The notes below the pieces were generated by a model. That model was not told where the DNA came from. It saw nothing but the letters and a program-made list of their open reading frames with translations, and ran no database searches. Made by a program: the position numbers and the translations under genes. From NCBI GenBank assembly GCA_029204225.1, contig CM055097.1, positions 37,062,976 through 37,126,975 of the forward strand: a DNA stretch of 64,000 nucleotides, in the 5' to 3' direction. Shown in pieces: positions 54,804 through 64,000 of the stretch. Every line of letters starts with the position of its first letter. Position 1 is the stretch's first letter. This stretch comes from Diphasiastrum complanatum. Its lineage: Eukaryota > Streptophyta > Lycopodiopsida > Lycopodiales > Lycopodiaceae.

Positions 54804-57109
54804 GGATGTTAGAGCATCCAATGTCCATAATCAAATGGGAGGCTCCGAAGGTCTACAGAGACACCGAAGGTCTACAGAGACAGGAACTAGTAATCACTTT
54901 TTGTATAAGATGGAAAGATTGGCTCCATGTATGCTGCTTGACTTGATGTTTCCTACATGAAGCCATTTCATCCTTCTCTCTTGAGAATGAAGTTGCAAGA
55001 ATTTATTACCAGGACAATTACTATTTCTGGACTATACTGAAATAACTCCAGCAGCATAATATTCAGGGGAATTTTAAACTCTAGGGGCTTAGGACAATGT
55101 GGTAAAATTATGATTGCCCTCTGTGAAATATTTTATATTGCAGGGTGGTGAATATCCTTGCATGTCATTAAATTTCAGTTAAATGGCTGAAATAATGAAT
55201 GAACTCGCATCAGCTTGCAAAGCTGTAAATCAAGTGGCAAGATTGCATTGTGCAGAGGCTGCTTGTGTAGTTTAGTCACTAATTTTTGTATTCTGTAGCA
55301 TGTTTCTATGTATTCAGCTGAATTCAACCCCATGCTTATGATTGGATGAACACGCTTGCATTGAATGCCTTATTTCTGTCAGTTTCTAAGTATTCTTTCA
55401 GCTTGCGAAACATAGCATCATTCTTTGACTGGGCTGGTATCCACTCAACAAAGTGCTCCCCTATATTATGGCTGCTTTTGGTTATTGCAGCAAATTGAGC
55501 CTGCAAATGCATTCAGTAGTTACACCATTTACTTAGCAAGTTTTTATGACTGCCCTCAAAAGAAGGAAATGCTGACAATCGGTTTCACCCAAACCTTCAC
55601 CAATGGTTTAAGAACCCATTGGATGCCATATGTGGGTTGTCTTTTCCGAAATTTACAAAAGTAGCCAAAGAAAGTGCGCTTCATGACTGTAAGCTCTGTT
55701 GGGTTATAATCAAAACAATGTTCTTAGAATGTTCTTGAAAGTTTCAGATATCAAATTGGCACATACTAATGTAATGAATATATATATGGTGAATGCGAAT
55801 GACAGTGTGCTCTGATTTTGAGTGTTGTTTCCCTTTTCTAGATGTTGATGTTTGGTTTGCTGTTTGATCTTGTTCTTGATTGCCAATCACCTTAAACCTT
55901 TACTGCTCTCTTCATTTCAAGCTCTGTTCACACACACAGAATAATGGTATGCACGAGAATGTCATAAAAATCAGAACCAGAACATTGGAAAGGGTCAGAC
56001 ACTTGAAGCGCAAAAACAGATTATACCCTTTCAGTATTTGAGTATGTAAGATTCTACCTACTTTTAAGGTTGTATTATTCTAATTTCTGATACACCATCA
56101 AAAGGAAGGTCACGAGTTTGTCTAACCAGCTAAGATAAGTAATTGTTTCTTAATTGCTATAACATTCCTTCCTACAATTCAGAGGCTAGGCAATTCTATA
56201 GGAGCAACTCCAATGACATTCCAATGTATACAAAGTGATGTCATTGGAGAGGTTCCACCATGTCCCTTATAAAATGATATTGGAGGGCTACATGTTTGCT
56301 TGTGCTCTTTGTACTCCACTTCAGTGGGGGAAAGCGCGACAGGGTGCTATATGGTGCATCACCAACTTATCAAATTTCCTCCCATTCAAGTAAGCATATA
56401 GGCAGATTGACTTCTGCTTGTCAGCATTTTCTCCCCAGTTTGAATTGGAAAAAACAGCAGATTATCCTGTGCTCGAAGATTGAAGTAATCCATGCATGAC
56501 TAGCTTTTAACTAATTTTGAATCTTTTGGCTACTTTCCATGGCTATTTCCAGGATCTACCAAACATCGACTCGACGTATTGACTGGCTTTTCTATTTTTC
56601 ACTTCGTACCTATAAATGCTTATTGCCTACATCAAATATCCTACAAGAATCATTTGAATAGAATTGGGTGTTCCAGGAGTGCATTGTGTCATGTGAAACA
56701 ATTCCCAAATTTTTCCTTCAGGACATTCCCTATCATTAATAACTTACATTGCTGGGAAGAACGTGCAAGGCCCATATTTTGAACACTTTCTGTAGCTTCT
56801 TTTTGCACTCCTTGATGAACCTGTCGTCGTTACTTGTGAGTACTGCCAATGATGCAATTCGTGGCTTTGTTGTGCCGTAGCGAAAGCCGTTCCAAAGAAT
56901 TTCCTTGAGCACATGCCACAGATATTATGGCACCAAATTCTCGTGGTGCCTTTCGATTGCATGTACACCTATGCAAATTTGTGGAATCTTCATTGATCAT
57001 CCTGTGGCTCTCTTTCTTCAATGTACTTACTCTCATTTCCAGCCGTATCTGTTTGAGCTATTCCCATGATGTAGTCTATCGTTCATTTCAATTGCCACAT
57101 TTGCCTCTA
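54804..57109. other. 3' flank of the DUF4408/DUF761 gene, no gene recognised
   Basis: AT-rich, with no domain that I can support. It contains a 12 bp stem hairpin at 56208-56249. Confidence 0.45.
56208..56249. repeat. 12 bp perfect inverted repeat hairpin
   Basis: CTCCAATGACAT (56208-56219) and ATGTCATTGGAG (56238-56249) flank an 18 nt loop. The pairing extends outward imperfectly (GGAGCAA against GGAACCT). It could be a small MITE remnant or a foldback. Confidence 0.75.
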
Positions 57110-57114
57110 TTAGC

Positions 57115-57341
57115 TATTAGAGAAGTAAGTTTAGGTCATGTTAGGTTTAGGGCACTTCAAGTAGTTTTAGGTAACGTGAAGAGTCACGGGTACTGAAATG
57201 CCACGTTCAATCAAAACGTCGCTTCGCTCAAGTCTCAGTTGTTCATGCTCATCTCTTTCATTCATTCAAAAAAGCATGTAGTTAGTTCTCTCTCTCTCTC
57301 TCTCTCTCGTTATGCTACTGCGTGATCTCTGAAATATATCA
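57115..57341 (+). repeat. 5' LTR of the 1.9 kb gag-only copia
   Basis: Bounded by the TTAGC duplication and the primer-binding site. It contains a (TC)n tract at 57287-57308. Confidence 0.88.
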
Positions 57342-57967
57342 TGGTATGAGAGCCGTCTCTCGTGATCCTCTGCTGAGTGAGCGATTCTCACACGATTTTC
57401 TATTAGAAGCGGGTGATTGAGGCCTCCTCTCTGACTGCGCATCTATCTCTCCTGTGTGTTTGAAAACTCCCCACGGACTGCGATCATCTGGTCCGCTCAA
57501 CTGTCAGCGATCTGTGCTGACGTGCTGACTGAGCGCTTCTCTCACGATCCTTTACTCCTAACTCCTGCGCTCAGTGGTATCAGGTGAGTTGGTTGTCGAC
57601 CATGGATGAATAGAGAATCGATCAACCATCGTTGCTAGATCTGCTAGCAGTGATGCTCTGTTAGTGAAGAGGCCCGTTTGCTTGACTGCGCACCTACCTC
57701 CAATGTCTGCAGAGCGAGACAAACTGCTAACTTGTCTGCCTCTCAACCTCCAAGGACCTGTCTGTCCACAGAATCTGGTATTTGTCTGTTCTGATGCTAC
57801 AGCCTAAATTGAAGTATTGTTTGAAAGAGGGAGGTCATCATGAAATGTTCGTTGCTGCCCTGCTCTACTTCCAGACCTCTTGGCTTGGCTCATGTGAATG
57901 ACTTCTACAGATTGTCTTGAGTCAAGCTTTCTAACTAAAGCTCTACACTGATCCTCTCTCAGTTAGA

Positions 57968-58813
57968 ATGTCCAAAGTTGTAGAGTACCGTATGGTTGAG
58001 AGGTTCAATGGAGAGAACCATTTTATGTGAAAGCTGAGAATGAAGACTTTGCTGGAGCAGAAAGACTTGTGGTCTATTGTAACCGGAGTTGAAGTGAAAC
58101 CTGAAGATCGTGATAGCATTGAGCCTTGGGAAAAGAAGGATGTGAAAGCAAAAGCAGAGATACTGTTAAATCTTGCAGATGCTCAGCTTCTTCATGTTAG
58201 CACTGCAAAATCTGCAAAAGAAGCTTGGGATGTTCTTGCAGCTCTCTATGAGACACCTTCTGTTGCAAACAGAATGTATCTTCAAAAGCAGCTGATTAAT
58301 TTCAAGATGGAAGATGGAGACTCTGTTGCAAGTCATACCTCAAAGCTGAAAACATTTGTTGATCAGTTGGCAGCCATTGGTTCAATTGTAAATGAAGAAG
58401 AAATGTGTGTTATGCTGTTGAATAGCCTTCCGGAGTCCTATGAGAACTTGAATACTGTCTTGAGTGCTGTCTCAAAGCAAATGACAATGGAGAATCTCAT
58501 AAGCATTCTTCTTCAAGAGGAAATAAGAAGAAAAGGACAGAATATTGTTAGTACAACACAAGGTGCTGAGACTCTTTTCTTTACAAGAAAGCAAGACAGA
58601 TTCAAGAAGAAAAGTGGGAGCAGTTCAAATACAGTTGACATGAGCAAAAGAACCTGTTTCTATTGTGAGAAACTAGGTCACTTTGCAAGAAACTGTAAGC
58701 AGAAGATGCTAGACATTAAAACTGGAAAAATGAAGCAAGAAGTTCTTCTTTCGTTTCACAAAGAAGATGATTTTACAAAAGAAGACTATTCACAAGGTGA
58801 AAGATTGTTTTAA
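57968..58813 (+). pseudogene. Copia Gag with one premature stop
   Basis: The frame starts at ATG 57968 (MSKVVEYRMVERFNGENHF) and meets TGA at 58028-58030, at a position where copia Gags usually have Trp. From 58040 it stays open for 257 codons: gag core (KLRMKTLLEQKDLW, LYETPSVANRMYLQKQLINF), zinc knuckle CFYCEKLGHFARNC near 58.66 kb and an acidic tail. It ends at a normal TAA with no protease. The single change suggests recent loss of function. Confidence 0.85.
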
Positions 58814-58958
58814 GACTGTGATTTAGTCAATGTCGGTTAGTGAAGGTAGCAAGTCAGTTATGGATATCAACATGTTAGTAAGTACAGTAAGTACGTAAGT
58901 ATATGTAAGATGTGATCAAAGAATTATCCTGCGTGATAGATTCTTGATCAAGTGGGAG

Positions 58959-59037
58959 TATTAGAGAAGTAGGTTTAGGTCATGTTAGGTTTAGGGCACT
59001 TCAAGTAGTTTTAGGTAACGTGAAGAGTCATATATCA
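58959..59037 (+). repeat. 3' LTR of the 1.9 kb gag-only copia, internally deleted
   Basis: Follows a purine tract AAGTGGGAG. The first about 70 bp match the 5' LTR, then the sequence jumps to the last bases TATATCA. Confidence 0.88.
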
Positions 59038-59042
59038 TTAGC

Positions 59043-60740
59043 CTTGTTACGCTCTTCCTGTTCCTTCTTCAGCTGATTCATTCTCTTCATCGCAAATCGA
59101 CTCCTTCAAAAGAAAAAATTGTCGAATGGCTGGCAATACCTTTTCAGGTTGCACCCTTTAAGTAGACAATACACACCTTTCGAATCGAGCGTTGGTCATT
59201 TCCAATCTGGTACATGTGCAGATAAAGAGGCGCAGGTGCCCGACTTCTGGCTTTTATCTGCTCCAGAGTGCTTGAGGCATCAGTCAAACTGCCGGAATTG
59301 TGCATCATTTAAGGATGTAGTCAGATATATTGGCTACCTTTGCCCAAAGAAATTTAGGCATTCTCTTGTAATGCAACATACATCGCACTATTTCCGCAAT
59401 TTTTTGCATTCTGCTGGGCCATTTTTCTGTTCAGTGTGAGAACTTGTGAATTCCTGGTTTGTTTCCTTCTCAAGGCAGAAACTGTTGAACCATTGGCTGT
59501 TATATTCTCCTCCATTATTGAAGCAAAGTCTTCTCAACTTTTTAACAATTTGGTTCTCGACGATGCTTCTCAAAATTTTGAACCTCTCAAGCACCTCAAT
59601 TTTTTGTTTCAACAAACAGATGTGCGCCTTTCTTGTCTGATTATCTATGAAGATGAGGAAATACCTGGACTATCTCAGCCTTGCACGTCAGTGTGGTGTA
59701 TTAATGCTAGAAATGATTGAGCCAAAGTTCTAGGTGCCGTGGTGCGGCACCTGGTACGGCACGGGTGCTGTGAGTGCCGTGGAACTGAACACCCACGGCA
59801 CCTGTTTCTTTTAAAAAAAAAACCCAGGTGCCGTACCATGTGCCGTGGTACGGCACTTGCCACGGCACTCAGACCTCAGACCCCACGGCACCTGTGCCGT
59901 GGGGAGCTTTGGATTGAGCTCACCTGTCCTTGGTGTACGATGCTTCTTGCTCCGATGAATCCCTTACAAATGTAAGATTCAGCTGACCACTGGAAGGCAC
60001 TTCTTTTGCAAGACAATTTAAGTGCTCTGCTCCCAAATGGCCAAAATGCCAATGCCACATAAGCGTGTTCCCTGCTATGGAAGGGTTGATCTTGTCATGG
60101 CACCATCCCTTTCAATCGATATAGGAGCATTTTATTCCGTAGCTTGCATAATGAATCAAAGAAGTTTATCTACAATCCATCATCAGCAAATGTGTGCTTA
60201 TTGATAAGGGTATCTTTGCAAGCTGTGTGGTACCTGCAGAACTTCACGCACCGCCTCTTTGTGCCCTTTTGCCGGTAGATGACATGGTGCCCATCCCCAG
60301 CTGCTTCTCGAACACCCCACTTTTATTTTTCAAGAGACAATTTTGCACCTATCTCATATAACTATGATGTGGGGAAATACCTCGATCCTCTCATTGATGT
60401 TTCCGGTGAACCACGCACTCCAGGAATCAGTGTGGTGCATTCGTGTGCGAAAAGATTGAGTTCTACCACCTGCCCTTGATTGGAATGCTTCACGACGCTT
60501 CTTGCATTTATGGATTTTTTGCAAATAATCAGAATCACTGAAAAGCGCTACTTTGCAAGAGTATTCAAGTGCTCTGCTCTGCTCCCAAATAGTCAACATG
60601 CCAATGCCTGGACAAAGTGTCTTTCTGAATCTTTCATACTCTCAAACTCTGAATCTGATATGGAAGGCTTGATCTTGTGCTGTGACACCCATTCAAACCC
60701 GTTTGAATGTTTTCGCTGGAAACCTCTCGATGTTTCAACG
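59043..60740 (-). mobile_element. Degenerate Ty1/copia integrase region, partly duplicated
   Basis: In minus-strand order: broken pre-integrase segments around 60.7-59.93 kb (TFADDGL, WHFGHLGAEHLNCLAKE), then the integrase core NNGGEYNSQWFNSFC and EFTSSHTEQKNGPAE (59615-59388), then PKFLWAKVANISDYIL and VGHLRLF at 59.38-59.15 kb. Many stops are present. The segment 60480-60620 is a second, diverged copy of 59935-60060. It is interrupted by the hAT MITE and bounded at 59,043 by the gag-only copia. Confidence 0.7.
59723..59911. mobile_element. hAT-type fold-back MITE (189 bp) with 8 bp duplication
   Basis: Perfect GATTGAGC duplications stand at 59715-59722 and 59912-59919. Ends are CAAAGTTCTAGG... 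and ...GGGGAGCTTTG, inverted at the termini. The interior is packed with TGCCGTGG/CCACGGCA motifs in both orientations around an A-rich centre, so most of it can fold on itself. An 8 bp duplication and CA..G ends fit hAT. No coding capacity. Confidence 0.82.
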
Positions 60741-61539
60741 CAAAATTTCGAACTTTTTTTGGGGCCTTAAGCCAAAAAAAAAAGGACAGGCCAAAGGCTC
60801 CCCATTTGAATAGTAGGTTCAATCAAGCCCTATCCCTAAAAAACTTGCTCGAGCACCTATTAGCCGTAAAACACTTTTTGTCCTAATTAAACAATTGAAA
60901 GGCTTTTTGAACAATCATAACATTTATTAATTAGACTAGATTGATTGTTTTTTTTTTTAAATTTACATGCTCATTCAACCACTTTTATGATAAGTATAGC
61001 CTTTCAAGTTTCAACCCTTAAATCAACAAGGATTGGTCCAAACCCTAGAGAAAACATCTTAAAACGGTCAACAATGTTTCAAACGAACAATGTTTCAAAC
61101 CATTGGATATTACAATGGTCCTATCGCCACCCCTTCTAAATATTAGATTCCTTGCACATGCCCGAGTAACAAGGAGCACTCCCTCCTTAACCATGTTTGA
61201 ATCAAAGAATTTGACCTCTAATCCACCATCAACTACCATGTGTGTAGAGGAGTGTTTTTGCTAGTTGTGGCACATGTAAAACTTTAGCACCACATCTCTA
61301 TCTCCTTTTTCCAAGTAGAATTACATGGAGGCCTTTCCAACCCTTTGATGGAATCCTTTTGGACATTTGCGACTTACTTTTTTCATGTAGTGGTTGCAAT
61401 GTTTCTACACCTTGTTTGCTATGGTGGTAGATTGCATGCAGCTTGCCAACACTTTTCCAAGAGAAAAGCATATGATTATCAAGGCTGTTCATTTTTTTGC
61501 AAGATGTAGTACTTCTATACATAAGCGAGTTTCTTGGAG

Positions 61540-61920
61540 CTCCTTCCTGCTGATTTGCCTTTGGAGGTATCTAAGATCAACGACCCTGCTCATGTGGACA
61601 TCGAAGATTCGCCAATCAAAGACGGAGCAAGTAGCGGAAAAGCAAGGAAAAGAGCTAGACGTCTCTCTGCTGGGCGACGAGAGTTTGGAGTTACGATAAA
61701 AAATTGATCAATGTATTTGAAAGCGAAAGTGAACAGAGATCTCAACAATTTAACTTGTTCGAGTAGGCTAGGGAAAGGCGTGAGAAGTCTCATGCAGAGA
61801 TGGTAGCTGAAGCTCGGTTACAGACATAAAACTTGGAACGAGCTCGATTAGAAGCACAACGTCAAATATCAAGAGAGTCCACAAAATCGATTTGTGATTC
61901 TTTAACAATATCGCAGCGAC
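61540..61920 (+). pseudogene. Broken basic/coiled-coil reading frame
   Basis: Plus-strand frames read ELLPADLPLEVSKINDPAHV, then KARKRARRLSAGRREFG, and after a frameshift INVFESESEQRSQQFNLF and LERARLEAQRQISRES, with stops between. The basic stretch and Gln/Arg-rich helix could belong to a DNA-binding protein or to a transposon accessory ORF. The family is not recognised. Confidence 0.3.
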
Positions 61921-63440
61921 ATTGGGCACTTTGCGCCTTGGTCCCCATCCTCCTAGTTGAAGTGCTGTAGATTGGTTTCTTACAAATCTGTTCCTACCAA
62001 GAGTTTGTAGTACATAAAGCTTTTAATTTAAGTCTCATGTATAAACCTTTTTTCAATGGCAAGAAGATACAAGATCCATAACATTTGTGGGAGAGGAAAA
62101 TATGTTGCCACATATTTTATATCCTATGATTGTGCAGCTAAATAGAGTCGATTATCATGTCAATCATGAGACAAGGCAGACTTTTCAGAAGCAAATTATC
62201 GTCAGTGTAAGCAGAGATATTCCAAATTCTGTGTTTTGGACAATATTTTTCTTTCCTTCTAACTCATCTTTTTAAATGTCAGTTGCTCTGCCCTCTTTGC
62301 AATATTAGATGTTCTGACTTTGGTTATAAGATACAATTCAAATTCTATGCCTTGGTAGACAGTTATTTTGTGAAAAATGTTGTTATTGGCTCTGCGTTGG
62401 AACAGCACACGATAAGCTCCATGGTTATCAGCAGACAAAAAGTTTTATTTTTCTGGATGTCATGCAAATGAACTATTTTATTTTAGCTTCGGAGGGTGTT
62501 CACAAGAGATTATCAAATCATAAGTGAAGCTAGGGGCAGATTTATTAACAAGTGAACCTTGCCTCTATTGCAGATCTATGGTATGCTGCAAACAAATTTT
62601 GCAAGTAAATGTGAAACCTCATCCAGGTTGAAGAGGCCTTCAAATGGCCCTGGCATGAAGGATTGTGATTGAAGAGGGGGAATTAACCCAAAAAATTGCA
62701 TTCCGAACTTGATAGTATTTCGTTAAGGAAAGTTCATATGAAGGAAGATATAAAATGGTTTAAACAGAATTTGAGGTGAATTTAATTCACCTTCCAAATT
62801 TGATGGACGTGCACCAAATTTTAATTTAAATGTGAAATCCTTTTATCCTTATAGATCAGTGACAGAAGGTTTCTATACTAAGAGCATGTACTTGGAGTAG
62901 ATTGTGTGAGAATCGCATGAGAAGTAGAATGTAATCTACCTCCATTCGCAGCGAAGTAATTCTTCATAACACGTATTGTGTTCTTTCTGGTTAACTGAGT
63001 AAGAGCACTGTGATTTCCGTGTCGTAACAATGATCTGCTTCGGTTTCTTCTGATGGCAAGTAAAGATTGTGATGGCACATTTATGCATTGCTAGAACCCT
63101 TGTATTTCTAATAGCATGAACACTTTCTTTGATTCATAAATATAAATATGTAAAAGAATTCAGACTTCTATGTTGGAAGCACGCCAAACCCTAAAGCTAC
63201 ACTCTTCAATTACCGATTTGTTATTAGAATGTGGTGTACCAATCAAACCTGGAATGAGCTCATGATAAAAATGTCGCAACATGTAGTTCAACTCATAAGG
63301 CAAAATAAAAAGATTATACATGATTGAGTTCATTTGGATTGAAACTGTAATCCCAACACCACACTCTTTTTAACTAACAACTTTCTTGTTTCGTTCACTC
63401 AGATATCAAATTCCATCATAGGATTCTACATATGGAAGCT
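61921..63440. other. No feature recognised
   Basis: AT-rich, with only short unconvincing ORFs on both strands. Confidence 0.45.
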
Positions 63441-63441
63441 A

Positions 63442-63890
63442 TTATGCATATTTTGCAAGCGCTACCGGATTGCGCAGATATGGCCAAGTTTTCTTGAGTC
63501 TTCCGAATGCCATTTCTGCAGCAATGTATTCTCTAATTGAAATACCTTCGTGATTGAAAATAGGTCCGTTCAGTACTTCGCCCCTCTCAGCCATAGAATA
63601 TAAAATGGACTTTCTCAAAAACCTCAAGTCATTGACCGAGCCCGTCCATCTAGTCATAATGTCCAAAAATCGCATATTTGCATCAACCACACATTGTAAA
63701 CTCATGGAATATTTATGATTACGGTCTCTCTAGGCCGTGTGGCATTCACTCCTGGGAAGTTCTATTTCAATGTGAGTGTTGTCCAATGCACCACAACAAT
63801 TCGGAAAACCTTGAATCTCAGCAAAATCAGCTTTTACACTGGCCATTTGTACAACATTGGAAGGCCATGATATGAATCAATTAATGTATT
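63442..63890 (-). mobile_element. PIF/Harbinger transposase fragment (DDE_Tnp_4)
   Basis: The minus strand reads ADFAEIQGFPNCCGALDNTH (first catalytic Asp), a TAG near 63735, then DRNHKYSMSLQCVVDANMRF, WTGSVNDLRFLRKS and GISIREYI. It then passes directly to AAEMAFGRLKKTWPYLRN. The segment between REYI and AEMAFGRLK, which should contain the second Asp, is deleted (about 40 residues judging from the family). Inactive fragment; the ends of the element were not found. Confidence 0.82.
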
Positions 63891-63909
63891 ATGGAAGGAG
63901 CCGGGTAGA

Positions 63910-64000
63910 GGCCATTCTGTCGATTTCCAGAATTTTTTTAGGTGAGGCCCGGAGGGTCCGAGCCTAAATTTTTTTGAAAATCCGAACTAGGCAGAATGGC
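63910..64000. repeat. 90 bp imperfect palindrome at the window edge
   Basis: GCCATTCTG at 63911-63919 pairs with CAGAATGGC at 63992-64000. The arms continue with T/A runs and AGGTGAGGCCC against GGTCCGAGCCT around a central GGAGG. It has the shape of a fold-back MITE whose right flank lies outside the window. Confidence 0.7.

Larger units (their letters stand above)
57115..59037 (+). mobile_element. Second gag-only Ty1/copia (1.9 kb) with TTAGC duplication
   Basis: The 5' LTR 57115-57341 (227 bp, TATTAGAG...ATATCA) is followed by PBS TGGTATGAGAGC (57342-57353). The 3' LTR 58959-59037 has the same start and end but lacks the central 150 bp. TTAGC stands at 57110-57114 and 59038-59042. The only coding content is gag. 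It is inserted in the integrase region of a minus-strand copia ruin. Confidence 0.9.

Noticed and set aside
55425-55664. 79-codon plus-strand ORF downstream of the host gene
   Set aside because: Short, no homology recognised, no splice or coding signal.

Overview
The window is plant nuclear DNA, most likely from a seed plant with a large, transposon-rich genome; a gymnosperm would fit. The evidence is a plant-type SAC phosphoinositide phosphatase gene spread over more than 27.8 kb by introns of up to 9.6 kb, a single-exon plant DUF4408/DUF761 protein gene, and layers of decayed Ty1/copia, Ty3/gypsy, LINE, hAT and PIF/Harbinger material. No bacterial-type operon, CRISPR array or rRNA was seen.

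1-27,837 (minus strand): a SAC8-like phosphoinositide phosphatase gene. None of its short exons stands out as a long ORF. I assembled 14 exons by eye from splice sites and codon phase. They give 402 codons with no stop or frameshift, from the start ATG at 27,837 to the catalytic cysteine codon at the window edge (positions 2-4). The gene continues beyond position 1. One intron has AT-AC ends with a strong U12-type 5' site and another uses a GC-AG pair. Introns 1, 2 and 11 (7.6, 6.3 and 9.6 kb) carry gypsy, copia and LINE fragments, including a 3.65 kb copia-type insertion with a GGTAC target duplication.

27,838-53,384: intergenic, mostly retroelements. It holds a tRNA-like SINE with a 15 bp duplication, a reverse transcriptase fragment of an unusual lineage, a cluster of hairpins whose loops are conserved while their stems change together, an internally deleted copia, a gypsy protease/RT fragment, an antisense coiled-coil reading frame, a gag-only copia with near-equal 647/648 bp LTRs and a CTTCT duplication, and a nearly full-length but mutated minus-strand copia whose 5' LTR contains a chromovirus remnant.

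53,385-54,803 (plus strand): an intact single-exon DUF4408/DUF761 protein gene, the only other convincing host gene.

54,804-64,000: a second gag-only copia (TTAGC duplication) inserted into a minus-strand copia ruin, a 189 bp fold-back MITE with an 8 bp duplication typical of hAT, a PIF/Harbinger transposase fragment, and an imperfect 90 bp palindrome at the right edge.

The two host genes show no evident functional link. The rest is a record of nested insertion and internal deletion.
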